Shown in pieces: positions 9,071 to 17,606 of a DNA stretch of 64,000 nucleotides (position 1 is the first letter of the stretch; every line of letters begins with the position of its first letter). Position numbers and translations under genes: made by a program. The notes under the pieces are model-generated. The model was not told the DNA's origin. It did not search any database and was given only the letters and a program-made list of their open reading frames with translations. The stretch comes from DATBGO01 sp050011895 (GTDB taxonomy: Bacteria; Actinomycetota; Actinomycetes; Streptosporangiales; Streptosporangiaceae): positions 10,882-74,881 of the forward strand of contig JBEKIF010000020.1 of the NCBI GenBank assembly GCA_050011895.1. The letters are read 5' to 3'.

Positions 9071-11049
9071 CCCGGGTCAACCGGAAGGACTCCGGTCCTG
9101 CGCAGTCGGCGCTGGCGGCCGGCCAGGCCGGGCTGGACCGCCAGGCCGGGCTGGCCAGCCGTACCGCGCCCGCCGCCCAGACCGCGCCCGCCGCCCAGAC
9201 CGTGACGGCCGGCCGTGGCGGCGGTGCCCGGCTCGAGGTGACCGACCTGACGGTCCGGATCGGGCCGACCGGGCCGGATGTGGTGAGCGAGATCTGCTTC
9301 TCGGTGCGGTCAGGTGAGCTGCTCGGCCTGGTCGGTGAGTCCGGGTCCGGGAAGACGACGGTTGGGCTGGCCCTGCTCGGCCACACCAGGCGGGGCCTGT
9401 CGATCACCGCGGGCCAGGTCTGCCTCGATGGCATTGACCTGCTGACGTTGCCGCCGAATGAGCTCAGGGCGGCGCGCGGCGCGAAGGTCAGCTACGTGCC
9501 CCAGGATCCGGCGGCGGCCCTCAACCCAGTGCTCCGGATCGGCACGCAGCTCAAGGAGGCCCTAGACGTTCATAAGGGAGCAGTCGATGAGCCCGCCGGC
9601 CGGATAGCCGAGGTGATGACCGAGACCTGCCTGGACGATGCGCCCGAGCTACTGCGCCGCTACCCGCACCAGCTGTCCGGAGGCCAGCAGCAGCGGGTCG
9701 CGCTCGCGATGGCCTTCGCCTGCCGCCCGTCGCTGATCGTCCTCGACGAGCCGACCACCGGCCTTGACGTATCCACGCAGCGCCACATCCTCGACACCGT
9801 GCGCAGCCTATGCCGCTCTTACGGGGTGGCGGCCGTCTACGTGAGCCACGACCTGGCGGTAGTCAGCGGTCTGGTGACACAGGTCGCCGTCATGTACGCC
9901 GGCCGGATCGTGGAGCGCGGTGCAACGATGCAGCTGTTCAGCAAGCCGCTGCACCCGTACACCCGCGGGCTGGTCGCCGCGATCCCGTCAACCGTGCGCG
10001 CCGAGCTGCTGACGGGGATCGAAGGCCAGCAGCCCAGGCCGGCGGATCGCGGTCCCGGCTGCTCCTTCGCCGCCCGCTGCGATTATGCCCTGGCTGACTG
10101 CCGCACCCAGCCGCCCTGGCCGGTCAGCATCGCCGGCCGTGAGGTGCGCTGCCTGCGGGTCGAGGAGATCTCCGGCCACGCAGCGGCGCCGCGCCGGCCG
10201 CTCCCGGCCAGCCACGCCGACTGCTCGGCCAGCACCCAGGCGCTTTCGGTACGCGCGCTGAGCGCCAGCTACGGCGGCCCCAGCGTGCTGTCCGAGGTGG
10301 AATTCGATGCGCCGCCCCAGTCGTGCGTCGCCGTCGTGGGCGAGTCGGGTTCCGGCAAGACCACGCTGGCCCGCTGCATCGTCGGGCTGCACCGCACCTG
10401 GACTGGCACGATTATTTTTGAGGGGTCACGGCTGGCGGCGGGCGCCAGGCGGCGCCCGCAGGAGCAGCTCAAGCGGATCCAGTACATCTTCCAGAACCCG
10501 TATACCTCGCTCAACCCGAGGAAGACGGTCGGCAGTATCGTCGCCCAGCCGCTCGAGCACCTCTCCGGCCTTTCGTTCAGGGAGCGTTCCGAGCGGGCCG
10601 TCCGGGTCCTTGCGGACGTCTCGCTGTCCGCCGACTTCCTGTCCCGCTACCCTGATCAGCTTTCCGGCGGCGAACGCCAGCGGGTCGCCATCGCCCGGGC
10701 CCTGGTGGTCGAGCCGGACCTGCTCGTCTGCGACGAGGTGACCTCCGCGCTTGACGTTTCGGTGCAGGCGATCATTGTCGAGCTGCTCCGCAGGATCCAG
10801 CGGGACCGGCGGCTTACGATGATCTTCATCACCCACAACCTCGCGCTGGTCCGCAGCATCGCCCAGTCAGCTGTCGTGCTGCGGCAGGGCATCGTGGTCG
10901 AGTCGGGCCCGGTCGAACAGATACTCGAGCATCCCGCCGACCCCTACACCAGGCGCCTGATGGAAGACGTTCCGCAGCTCGCCGTCGGTGCGGCCCACCC
11001 GGCGGCCGGGCCCGACGCCAGGCCGGGCAAGTCGGCGGCCCGCGCGTGA
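9067..11049 (+). CDS. fused double ATP-binding protein of a Dpp/Opp-type ABC transporter
   Basis: A single 660-residue protein joins the DppD-like and DppF-like ATPases that are usually separate. Each half has Walker A (GESGSGKTT, near residues 88 and 424), a signature (LSGGQQQRV near 203 and LSGGERQRV near 532) and Walker B (VLDEPTTGLD and VCDEVTSALD). Between the halves lies the oligopeptide/dipeptide transporter C-terminal motif with cysteines (GCSFAARCDYALADC, near 330). The first 50 residues are Ala/Gln-rich repeats. The ATG at 9067 overlaps the permease stop; the frame is open further upstream, but that part is a shadow of the permease gene. Confidence 0.93.
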   Translation: MTRVNRKDSGPAQSALAAGQAGLDRQAGLASRTAPAAQTAPAAQTVTAGRGGGARLEVTDLTVRIGPTGPDVVSEICFSVRSGELLGLVGESGSGKTTVGLALLGHTRRGLSITAGQVCLDGIDLLTLPPNELRAARGAKVSYVPQDPAAALNPVLRIGTQLKEALDVHKGAVDEPAGRIAEVMTETCLDDAPELLRRYPHQLSGGQQQRVALAMAFACRPSLIVLDEPTTGLDVSTQRHILDTVRSLCRSYGVAAVYVSHDLAVVSGLVTQVAVMYAGRIVERGATMQLFSKPLHPYTRGLVAAIPSTVRAELLTGIEGQQPRPADRGPGCSFAARCDYALADCRTQPPWPVSIAGREVRCLRVEEISGHAAAPRRPLPASHADCSASTQALSVRALSASYGGPSVLSEVEFDAPPQSCVAVVGESGSGKTTLARCIVGLHRTWTGTIIFEGSRLAAGARRRPQEQLKRIQYIFQNPYTSLNPRKTVGSIVAQPLEHLSGLSFRERSERAVRVLADVSLSADFLSRYPDQLSGGERQRVAIARALVVEPDLLVCDEVTSALDVSVQAIIVELLRRIQRDRRLTMIFITHNLALVRSIAQSAVVLRQGIVVESGPVEQILEHPADPYTRRLMEDVPQLAVGAAHPAAGPDARPGKSAARA

Positions 11050-11090
11050 TCCAGGCCTCCGGCCCGCGGGGAGCCCTCGGCGGACTCCGG

Positions 11091-12263
11091 CTAGTGGCGC
11101 CCGCCCGTACCGGTAAGCCCGATTTCCCTGGCGATGATCATCCGCTGCACCTCTGACGTGCCCTCGCCGATCTCCAGGACCTTCGCGTCCCGGTAGAACC
11201 TGGCGACCGGGTAGTCATTCATGTATCCGAGCCCGCCGAAGATCTGCGTAGCGTCGCGCGCGTTCTCCATCGCCGCGTTCGAAGCGGTCAGCTTGGCGAT
11301 CGCCGCCTGCTTCTTGAACGGCCCCCCCGAGACCAGCCGGGCCGCCGCGTCGTACCAAGCCAGCCTCGCCGACTGGGCCCGCGCCTCCATGTCCGCGATC
11401 TTGAACTGGATGGACTGATAATGGCCGAGGCGGTGCCCGAAGGCGGTCCGATGGCCGACATAACTGAGGCACTCAGCTACGCAGCCATGGGCCAGGCCAG
11501 CTGCCAGCGCGGCGATCGCGACCCGGCCCTCGTCCAGCGTCTGCAAGAACTGGGCGTAGCCGCGGCCCCGCGCACCGAGCAGGTTCTCCGCAGGAACCCG
11601 GCAGGAGGCGAACGAGAGTTCCCTGGTGTCCGACGCGCACCAGCCGACCTTCGAGTATTCGGGCCCGACCGTGAAGCCAGGGGTGCCGGATGGCACGATG
11701 ATCGCGGAGATCTCCGGTTTGCGGCCCGAGCGGCCCGTGATCGCCAGGGGGGTCACCACCGAGGTGATCGAGGTACCCGCGTTGGTGATGAAGGCCTTGG
11801 ACCCGTCGATCACCCACTCGCCGTCCTCGAGCCGCGCGGTCGTGCGCATGCCGCCGACAATGTCCGAGCCACCGCCCGGCTCGGTCAGGCCGAACGCGGC
11901 CAGCTGTTCCCCCTGGCAGAGGTCGGGAAGCCAGCGGTCCCGCTGGGCTGCGTTGCCGAACCGGTAGATCGGCATGGCGCCGAGCGCGACGCCCGCTTCC
12001 AGCGTGATCGCGACCGATGAGTCCACTGCCGCCAGTTCGTGCAGCGCAATGCAGAACGCGAAATAGTCACCGCCCATCCCGCCGTATTCCTCCGGGAACG
12101 GCAGCCCGAACAGGCCGAGCTTGCCCATCTTGGCGACGATCTCGTAGGGGAACTCGGCGCGCTCGTAGTATCCGCCGATCACCGGCGCGACCACCTCGCG
12201 GGCGAACTCGGCCACGGTGGCCCGGAGGTGCTCATGCTCCTCGTCGAGCAGGAAACTCACCAT
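11091..12263 (-). CDS. acyl-CoA dehydrogenase
   Basis: An FAD-dependent acyl-CoA dehydrogenase of 390 residues, the usual family length. Conserved segments are FGLTEPGGGSD (near 125), the FITNAGTS loop, the flavin-contact segment FGRHRTAFGHRLGHYQ-like region near 270, and QIFGGLGYMNDYPVARFYRD near 340. The catalytic glutamate is in the EIGEGTSEVQR segment near 365. The gene is convergent with the ABC operon and stands alone, with no CoA ligase next to it, so the chain length or branched substrate is unknown. Confidence 0.92.
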   Translation of the reverse strand: MVSFLLDEEHEHLRATVAEFAREVVAPVIGGYYERAEFPYEIVAKMGKLGLFGLPFPEEYGGMGGDYFAFCIALHELAAVDSSVAITLEAGVALGAMPIYRFGNAAQRDRWLPDLCQGEQLAAFGLTEPGGGSDIVGGMRTTARLEDGEWVIDGSKAFITNAGTSITSVVTPLAITGRSGRKPEISAIIVPSGTPGFTVGPEYSKVGWCASDTRELSFASCRVPAENLLGARGRGYAQFLQTLDEGRVAIAALAAGLAHGCVAECLSYVGHRTAFGHRLGHYQSIQFKIADMEARAQSARLAWYDAAARLVSGGPFKKQAAIAKLTASNAAMENARDATQIFGGLGYMNDYPVARFYRDAKVLEIGEGTSEVQRMIIAREIGLTGTGGRH

Positions 12264-12525
12264 AGCTGCGATGCTACCGGCCGTCCGCGCCGCTCACCGT
12301 CCGCAGCGCAGCGGATGGCTGCGCGCGGAGTTCACCTGTTCTTTAAACGGCCGCGCACAGCCCGTCCGGCCGGACCGGGCCAGCGCCGGACGGGCCTCAG
12401 GCAGCGCCTCAGAGATCCGCGTGACCAGATAATGGTCTCACGGTGATCGCGCCGTGTCCCGTTCGCGTTACGCTCTCGTGGGTGCCCGCAAGCGCCCGAG
12501 TTACGACAGCCGTCCTGGAGTCATC
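12264..12525. other. divergent intergenic region, no recognised element
   Basis: A 262-base gap between the acyl-CoA dehydrogenase and the FHA gene. It must contain both promoters. A GATAAT hexamer at 12427-12432 could be a -10 element, but no matching -35 was found. I see no gene in it. Confidence 0.4.
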
Positions 12526-13050
12526 ATGGTGACGTTGACCTGCCCCGCCTGCGCAGCCGAGGTCAAGCCCGGCGACCTCATCTGCTTCACCTGCGGCGCC
12601 AACCTGCCCAGGACGCGGTTGCCAGACGAGGACCCGCCAGCGCCTACGACGATCATGCAGGAGTACCTCAAGCAGGAGGAGACGACCGGTTCGATCTCGC
12701 TCACCGTGCTCCGGATCGCGTTTCCCACCGGCAACGTCGAGGTCCCCGCGGGCACCTCGCTGCTGCTCGGCCGGGATCCGCAGGAGTCGCTCGTCGCCGC
12801 GGCCTTCGCTGGCTTCGAGAACGTCTCCAGGCGGCACGCAACAGTGACCGTTGACGACCACGGGCACGCGACGATCAAGGACGAGAACTCGACCAACGGC
12901 ACCTTCGTCAACGGTGACCGGGTATTGCCGGGCACGGCCGTGCGCCTCGCCGATGGCGATCTGCTCCGGCTAGCCGCAGACGTGACCGGTGAGGTCCTGC
13001 TGCCGCGCCAGGAGGCCGACCCCGCCTCGCTCAGCCGCGAGCCCGGCTAG
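12526..13050 (+). CDS. zinc-ribbon and FHA domain protein
   Basis: A 174-residue cytoplasmic protein. The ATG at 12526 has GGAG 5 bases upstream and gives an N-terminus MVTLTCPACAAEV with a zinc ribbon formed by CPAC and CFTC (residues 6-25). A linker follows, then an FHA domain (about 60-160) with LLGRDP, the SRRHATV segment and STNGTFVNGDRV, which form the phosphothreonine-binding surface. FHA proteins of this kind read Ser/Thr kinase signalling. Its partner kinase is not adjacent. Confidence 0.88.
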   Translation: MVTLTCPACAAEVKPGDLICFTCGANLPRTRLPDEDPPAPTTIMQEYLKQEETTGSISLTVLRIAFPTGNVEVPAGTSLLLGRDPQESLVAAAFAGFENVSRRHATVTVDDHGHATIKDENSTNGTFVNGDRVLPGTAVRLADGDLLRLAADVTGEVLLPRQEADPASLSREPG

Positions 13051-13069
13051 CGCCTCATCCGGCAGAGCC

Positions 13070-13159
13070 ATGAGGTCGCGGCCGATGAGGTCGCGGCCGC
13101 CGGGGTGGGGGCCGCCGGGGTGGGGGCCGCCGGGGTGGGGGCCGCCGAGGTCGCGCCCG
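13070..13159. repeat. six tandem 15-base units
   Basis: Six consecutive 15-base units lie between the FHA gene and the stop of the next minus-strand gene: two of ATGAGGTCGCGGCCG type, three of CCGGGGTGGGGGCCG type and one hybrid. The unit length keeps any frame open. On the minus strand one frame gives GRDL/GPHP-like pentapeptides. I see no start codon or ribosome site that makes this a gene, so it is listed as a repeat. Confidence 0.85.
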
Positions 13160-13180
13160 TCGGCGCCAGATGTGCCCCGG

Positions 13181-13645
13181 TCAGCCGCCGGGATCAGCCG
13201 TGAACCACGGCTCCGGCGACTCGCCCGAGGTGAACCAGGGCCGGTACGGCTGCCGGCTGCTGGCCAGACCACCCGTGCCAGCAGCCGTCCGGGCGCCAGC
13301 GTCGCCTGCTCGGCGGCCCGCGGGGCGCCCGCCGCCGCCCTCGTCCCCGCCCTCGGCCGGTTCGCCGTTGTCCAGTTCGCCGTTGTCCAGTTCGCCGTTG
13401 TCCAGTTCGGCGTTCTCCGGTTCGGCGTTCTCCAGCTCGGCGTTCTCCAGCTCTCCGTACTCGGGCGGCTGCCCGGACCCCGGCTCCCCGGATCCTGGCA
13501 GCTCTTCGTATTCAGGTGCGGACGGATGGCCGTCCGGCAGCCGGTCAAGCCGCTGCCGCAGGTCGTCACGGGCCCAGCGGGCCCGGTCGGCCGGACCCCG
13601 TTCAGCCGAGTCCCCGCGCTCGCTGGCCCAGTCAGGCGGTCGCAT
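13181..13645 (-). CDS. hypothetical acidic protein with pentapeptide-like repeats
   Basis: I do not recognise this 154-residue protein by function. The ATG at 13645 has AGGAGG 13 bases before it, a little far. The first third (starting MRPPDWASERG, then RARWARDDLRQRLDRLPDGHPS) looks like a real folded segment known from actinomycete hypothetical proteins. The middle is six 15-base repeats (13364-13453) encoding AELEN/GELDN units, followed by a Gly/Glu-rich part and a tail with two PWFT motifs. It is divergent from the PAP2 gene. Overlapping frames on both strands are also open because of the repeats, so confidence is moderate. Confidence 0.55.
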   Translation of the reverse strand: MRPPDWASERGDSAERGPADRARWARDDLRQRLDRLPDGHPSAPEYEELPGSGEPGSGQPPEYGELENAELENAEPENAELDNGELDNGELDNGEPAEGGDEGGGGRPAGRRAGDAGARTAAGTGGLASSRQPYRPWFTSGESPEPWFTADPGG

Positions 13646-13799
13646 AACGGAGATTCTGCCTCCTGGCGGCCGGCTCGGCGAGATGGTGGCCCGGTCTCGC
13701 GGACCAATCGACCTCCCGGGCCGATCGGCACGCGGGGCTGCCCGGATCGTACGCTGATCTACATGACCGAGCCGTGGCTCTCCCAGGCAGGCCTGGCCC

Positions 13800-14645
13800 G
13801 TGCTCAACCTTGAGCTTTCCTGGCCCGAAGCCGCCGTGACGGCCGGCGTGCTTGCCACCGCGGCGGTCCCGTTGCGGATGGCACACCGGCCCCGCCTCGC
13901 CAAGGCGGCAGTGATCAGCCAGGAGTGCGCACTCGTTCTTGGCCTGTTCGCACTGTGGCAGCTAGCTGGCTCGTTCGCCGTGATGGGGCCCGGAGGCGCG
14001 CTGGCCAGGGCCCAGTGGATCTGGCATGCCGAGCGGATCGCGCGGCTTCCCAGCGAGGCAAGTCTGCAGCGGCTGGTGCTGCCGCACCCGCTCCTCGTGG
14101 AGTTCTTCAACCTCTACTACGCCGCCCTGCACTTCCCTGTCCTGATCGGCTGCATGATCTGGCTGTTCTTCCGGCACCGCGATCACTACCGGAAACTGCG
14201 GACCACGCTGGTCGCCTTCACCGGCGGCGCGCTGCTCATCCAGCTGATCCCGGTAGCGCCGCCGCGGATGCTGCCGTCCAGCGGCATGGTGGACACCGCC
14301 GTGCGCTACGGCCAGTCGGTCTACGCCACGCATGCTGGCTTCGATCCTGACCAGCTGTCCGCGATGCCGTCGGTGCACGTCGGCTGGGCGCTGCTGGTCG
14401 CGATCGCGGTGATCGGCGCCGCCGGCAGCCGATGGCGCTGGCTTGCCCTGCTCTACCCGGTACTCACGACGCTGGCGGTGGTCGTGACCGCCAATCATTT
14501 CTGGCTGGACGGGATCGTCGCGGCGCTGCTTCTTGGCGTGGTGCTCGCCGCCCAGCGGACCGCCAGAGCGCTGCCTGTAAAGGCGCTGCCTGCCAGAGCG
14601 CTGTTCTCCGGGGATACGTCCGAACGGGATCGAACACTTGTTTGA
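13800..14645 (+). CDS. PAP2 superfamily membrane phosphatase/phosphotransferase
   Basis: A polytopic membrane protein of 281 residues with about six hydrophobic segments. The PAP2 catalytic motifs are SAMPSVHVGW (near residue 183) and ANHFWLDG (near 230); the histidines and aspartate there form the acid phosphatase-type active site. The arrangement resembles the inositol phosphorylceramide synthase-like subgroup that transfers or removes phosphate on lipid heads. The GTG at 13800 lacks a clear ribosome site and an ATG at 13763 is out of frame, so the start is uncertain. Its last codons overlap a LexA box that probably serves the next gene. Confidence 0.82.
   Translation: MLNLELSWPEAAVTAGVLATAAVPLRMAHRPRLAKAAVISQECALVLGLFALWQLAGSFAVMGPGGALARAQWIWHAERIARLPSEASLQRLVLPHPLLVEFFNLYYAALHFPVLIGCMIWLFFRHRDHYRKLRTTLVAFTGGALLIQLIPVAPPRMLPSSGMVDTAVRYGQSVYATHAGFDPDQLSAMPSVHVGWALLVAIAVIGAAGSRWRWLALLYPVLTTLAVVVTANHFWLDGIVAALLLGVVLAAQRTARALPVKALPARALFSGDTSERDRTLV
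14630..14645. promoter_or_regulatory. LexA (SOS) box upstream of the AlkB-like gene
   Basis: TCGAACACTTGTTTGA matches the Gram-positive SOS box (TCGAAC-N4-GTTCGA) with one mismatch. It ends 20 bases before the ATG of the AlkB-like gene, a typical operator position, and overlaps the final codons of the PAP2 gene. Confidence 0.7.
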
Positions 14646-14665
14646 GCCTGGCGTATGCTAAGACG

Positions 14666-15295
14666 ATGACGGCTTGTTTCCAGGCTTCGCTCCTCGACGC
14701 GTCGCAGGATGTCGGGCTACGCGACCTCGGTCCCGCACTACGGCGGACGACGCTTGCCCACGGCGGGTGGCTTGACGTGCTGCCGGGCTGGGTGACGGGC
14801 GCTGACGCGCTTTTCGAGCGGCTCATTGAGATGGTGCCGTGGCGAGCGGAGCGGCGCCAGATGTACGACCGCGTCGTGGACGTCCCCCGGCTGGTCCATT
14901 TCTACGGCGCGGGCCAGGCGCTGCCCGACCCGGCGCTTGAGAAGGCCCGTCGCGCGCTGGACGCGCATTACCGTCCTGAACTCGGCGAGCCGCTGTGTAC
15001 CGCAGGACTATGCCTCTATCGCGACGGCCGCGACAGTGTCGCCTGGCACGGCGACACCTCGGGCCGCCAGACACCCGCGACTATCGTGGCGATCGTCTCC
15101 CTGGGCAATCCACGGCCGCTGTTGCTGCGACCTCGGGCCGGCGGTGGCCCCGCCCTGCGCCACGATGTTGGGCACGGTGACTTGCTCGTCATGGGCGGCA
15201 GCTGCCAGCGCACCTGGCAGCACTCCGTGCCCAAGACGACGCGGGCGGCCGGGCCGCGGATCAGCGTCCAGTTCCGCCCGCGCGGAATCCACTGA
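14666..15295 (+). CDS. alkB: AlkB-like 2-oxoglutarate/Fe(II) dioxygenase (alkylated DNA repair)
   Basis: A 209-residue member of the AlkB family, which removes alkyl groups from DNA or RNA bases by oxidative demethylation. The iron ligands are in WHGDTS (His and Asp of the HxD motif, near residue 125) and WQHSVPK (near 180). The 2-oxoglutarate-binding arginines are in RISVQFRPR at the end. The ATG at 14666 is used; the same frame is open upstream, but that is a shadow of the PAP2 gene. The LexA box just upstream suggests induction by DNA damage. It is convergent with a YcaQ-like protein. Confidence 0.88.
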   Translation: MTACFQASLLDASQDVGLRDLGPALRRTTLAHGGWLDVLPGWVTGADALFERLIEMVPWRAERRQMYDRVVDVPRLVHFYGAGQALPDPALEKARRALDAHYRPELGEPLCTAGLCLYRDGRDSVAWHGDTSGRQTPATIVAIVSLGNPRPLLLRPRAGGGPALRHDVGHGDLLVMGGSCQRTWQHSVPKTTRAAGPRISVQFRPRGIH

Positions 15296-15388
15296 GAGTC
15301 TCGTGCCCGGCGAGTCTCGTGCCCGCCAGGGGCCGCCCGGCACAGGTTTCGCCGGAGTTCCGAGCCCGGTTCCTCGGCCCGGTCGCCG

Positions 15389-16480
15389 TCAGCCTTCGAG
15401 GAATCGCTTGACATCGGCGGCATCCGCCTCGAGCGCCGCCGATACCTCGGCATCGAGCGGTGCGAACGGGCGCAGCGCTACCCGGCCGTCCGGCATGCTC
15501 CAGGTGGCTACGGCCTTACCGCGCACCAGGGCGAACGGCCGGAATATCCCGTTGACTGTGACAATCCCCTGGTGCGAGCCGAGGATGGCCTCACGCGACG
15601 CCCAGCCGTGCAGCACCGGGTCAAAAGAGCCGAGCAGGCGCGGCGGCGGGAGCGCCGTGCTGCCCGGCCGGCCGGCCAGGTCGGTAAGGCCATCGTCGCG
15701 CTGATCCAGCTCGGGGGCGACCGCCGCCAGCCCCCTGCGGGCGTCCCGCAGCGCCAGCCCGGCCCACTTGGCAAGGTCGCGATCGGTGGCCGGGCCATGG
15801 CCTGCCAGATACCTGCGGGCCAGTTCCGCTAGCGCAGTGTCCCGGTCGGCCAGCACCCGAGCCGCCCGCGGCGGCGTCCCCAGCCAGTCCCTGACCAGCA
15901 CGTAGCCATGCTCGTTGCCGATCATCGGCCCGCGCACCGCGATGCCGCGGAAGCTCGCCAGGCCGAGCACATGCACGATCGCCTGGCCCTCGGTCCGCAC
16001 TCCGGTCGCGGCGATCCGCTCGCGCAGCTGCCCCCGGGTCAGCGGGCCTTCGGCCGTCAGCGCGCGATCGACTGCTGCCACCGCGCGCTCCGCGTCCGGC
16101 GGCGGCACTCCCTCCTGAGCCAGCCGCCGTGCGTTGCCCGTCAGCAGCTGCGGCGTCGTCAGCTGATGGAGCCACCAGTAGTCTTCGGCGCGGACCAGAT
16201 GCAGCGTGCCGCGGTTCAGCCAGGTAATCACCAGCGAACGCTCGACAGTCAGCGCACGGTCGATGTCAGCCGCCCGCAGGCCGACCGACCGGGCCCTGAT
16301 GGCCAGCCGCGCGCCACGCGGGTCCTGGCCCTGGACGGCGAGCAGCCGGTCGACGACATCAGCAACGCTGCCTGCGGGCGGCCCGGACAGCAGTTGCGCC
16401 GCCAGGCGGTCCGCGAGCACTTTTGGTAGCACCCCCGCTGGGTTTCCCGGATCCCTGGCTGGTGAAGTCAATCCGGCCAT
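15389..16480 (-). CDS. winged-helix DNA-binding protein, YcaQ/AlkX-like (HTH_42)
   Basis: A 363-residue protein of the family that includes the crosslink-repair glycosylase YcaQ. The segment LLAVQGQDPRGARLAIRAR near residue 40 contains a QxQ motif (QGQ), which is the catalytic signature of that group. Winged-helix features follow (LTRGQLRERIAATG near 145; ATDRDLAKWAGL near 215), and the end SFDPVLHGW ... SMPDGRVALRPFAPLD is typical. ATG 16480 is chosen; a TTG at 16507 is possible, and neither has a strong ribosome site. Placement beside AlkB suggests a DNA-repair pair. Confidence 0.78.
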   Translation of the reverse strand: MAGLTSPARDPGNPAGVLPKVLADRLAAQLLSGPPAGSVADVVDRLLAVQGQDPRGARLAIRARSVGLRAADIDRALTVERSLVITWLNRGTLHLVRAEDYWWLHQLTTPQLLTGNARRLAQEGVPPPDAERAVAAVDRALTAEGPLTRGQLRERIAATGVRTEGQAIVHVLGLASFRGIAVRGPMIGNEHGYVLVRDWLGTPPRAARVLADRDTALAELARRYLAGHGPATDRDLAKWAGLALRDARRGLAAVAPELDQRDDGLTDLAGRPGSTALPPPRLLGSFDPVLHGWASREAILGSHQGIVTVNGIFRPFALVRGKAVATWSMPDGRVALRPFAPLDAEVSAALEADAADVKRFLEG

Positions 16481-16578
16481 CTCATCGGCGTCCCGCCCGG
16501 CTGTCAACCGGGATCGTGACGGCTAGGCACGTCACCGCCCAGGTTCAGCTCAGCAGCGCGACCAGCGCAGGAACCTCG

Positions 16579-17577
16579 TTAATGGCTGGTCTTCTCGCTG
16601 TCCAGCGCGGCCATCTGGGCCGGATCGTAGCGATCGCCCGCCACCTGCTCCGCTGGTACCGCCGCTTCCAGGGCCGCGAGGTCCGCGGGAGTCAGCGCGA
16701 GGTCCGCCGCGCCGAGCGCATCGGCCAGCCGGTCGCGGCGCTTGGTCCCCAGCAGCGGCACGATGTCGGAACCGCGCGACATGACCCAGGCGATGGCCAG
16801 CTGCGCCGTGGTCACGCCATGGGCCAGGGCGATGTCCTCCAGCGCTTTCAGCAGGTCGAGGTTGCGCTGCAGGTTCTCGCCGCGGAACCTGGGGAACCTG
16901 GCACGCGGGTCTCCGGCGCCGATCTCGCGCGCGCTCGCCGTGCTCAGCAGGCCGCGGGACAGGATCCCGTATGCGGTCACGCCGATGCCCAGTTCCCTGA
17001 TCGTGGGCAGGAGCTGCTTCTCGATGCCGCGGCTCATCAGCGAGTACTCGATCTGCAGCGCCGTGACCTGGTGAACCGCGTGGGCCCGGCGGATGGTGTC
17101 GGCGCCCATCTCGGACAGCCCTAGGTACCTGACGAAACCTGCCTCGATCATTTCCGCGATCGCGCCGACGGTGTCCTCAATCGGCACCCGCGGGTCCAGC
17201 CTGGCCGGCTGGTACAGGTCGACGTAGTCGGTGCCGAGCCGCTGCAGCGTGTACGCAAGCGAGTTCTTGACGCCGTTCGGGCTGGCGTCGTGCCCGATGA
17301 ACGCGCCGCGCGGGTCCCGCTGGCCGCCGAACTTCACCTGGATGAAGACGCTACCGCGATCGACTCCGCGCAGGGCATCGCGAAGCAGCAGCTCGTTATG
17401 GCCCATGCCGTAGAAGTCACCAGTGTCGAGCAGGGTGATCCCGGCGTCCAGCGCCGCGTGGATCGTCGCGATGCTCTCCGCGTCGTCGGCAGCACCGTAG
17501 ATGCCGGACATGCCCATCAGGCCAAGACCAAGCCGCGATACCTGCGGGCCGCCGCGGCCCAGCGTCGTCTTCTCCAT
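16579..17577 (-). CDS. aldo/keto reductase
   Basis: A cytoplasmic NADPH-dependent oxidoreductase of 332 residues with an (alpha/beta)8 fold. The ATG at 17577 has GGAG 8 bases upstream. The tetrad Asp and Tyr are in LLDTGDFYGMGHNE (near residue 50) and the Lys in IQVKFG (near 80). The position that normally holds the tetrad His reads YQPARLDP, so it is Ala here. This substitution is shared by a known subgroup. The C-terminal LLGTKRRDRLADALGA segment binds the cofactor phosphate. It lies 29 bases downstream of the amidohydrolase gene. Confidence 0.9.
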   Translation of the reverse strand: MEKTTLGRGGPQVSRLGLGLMGMSGIYGAADDAESIATIHAALDAGITLLDTGDFYGMGHNELLLRDALRGVDRGSVFIQVKFGGQRDPRGAFIGHDASPNGVKNSLAYTLQRLGTDYVDLYQPARLDPRVPIEDTVGAIAEMIEAGFVRYLGLSEMGADTIRRAHAVHQVTALQIEYSLMSRGIEKQLLPTIRELGIGVTAYGILSRGLLSTASAREIGAGDPRARFPRFRGENLQRNLDLLKALEDIALAHGVTTAQLAIAWVMSRGSDIVPLLGTKRRDRLADALGAADLALTPADLAALEAAVPAEQVAGDRYDPAQMAALDSEKTSH

Positions 17578-17606
17578 CTGCTGCTCTCCGCATCGTAGTA
17601 ACGGCG

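Noticed and set aside
12970..13731. A minus-strand 253-codon frame with TANWT pentapeptides
   Set aside because: Its first half has non-protein-like composition and it overlaps the FHA gene; the 13181-13645 frame looks more real.
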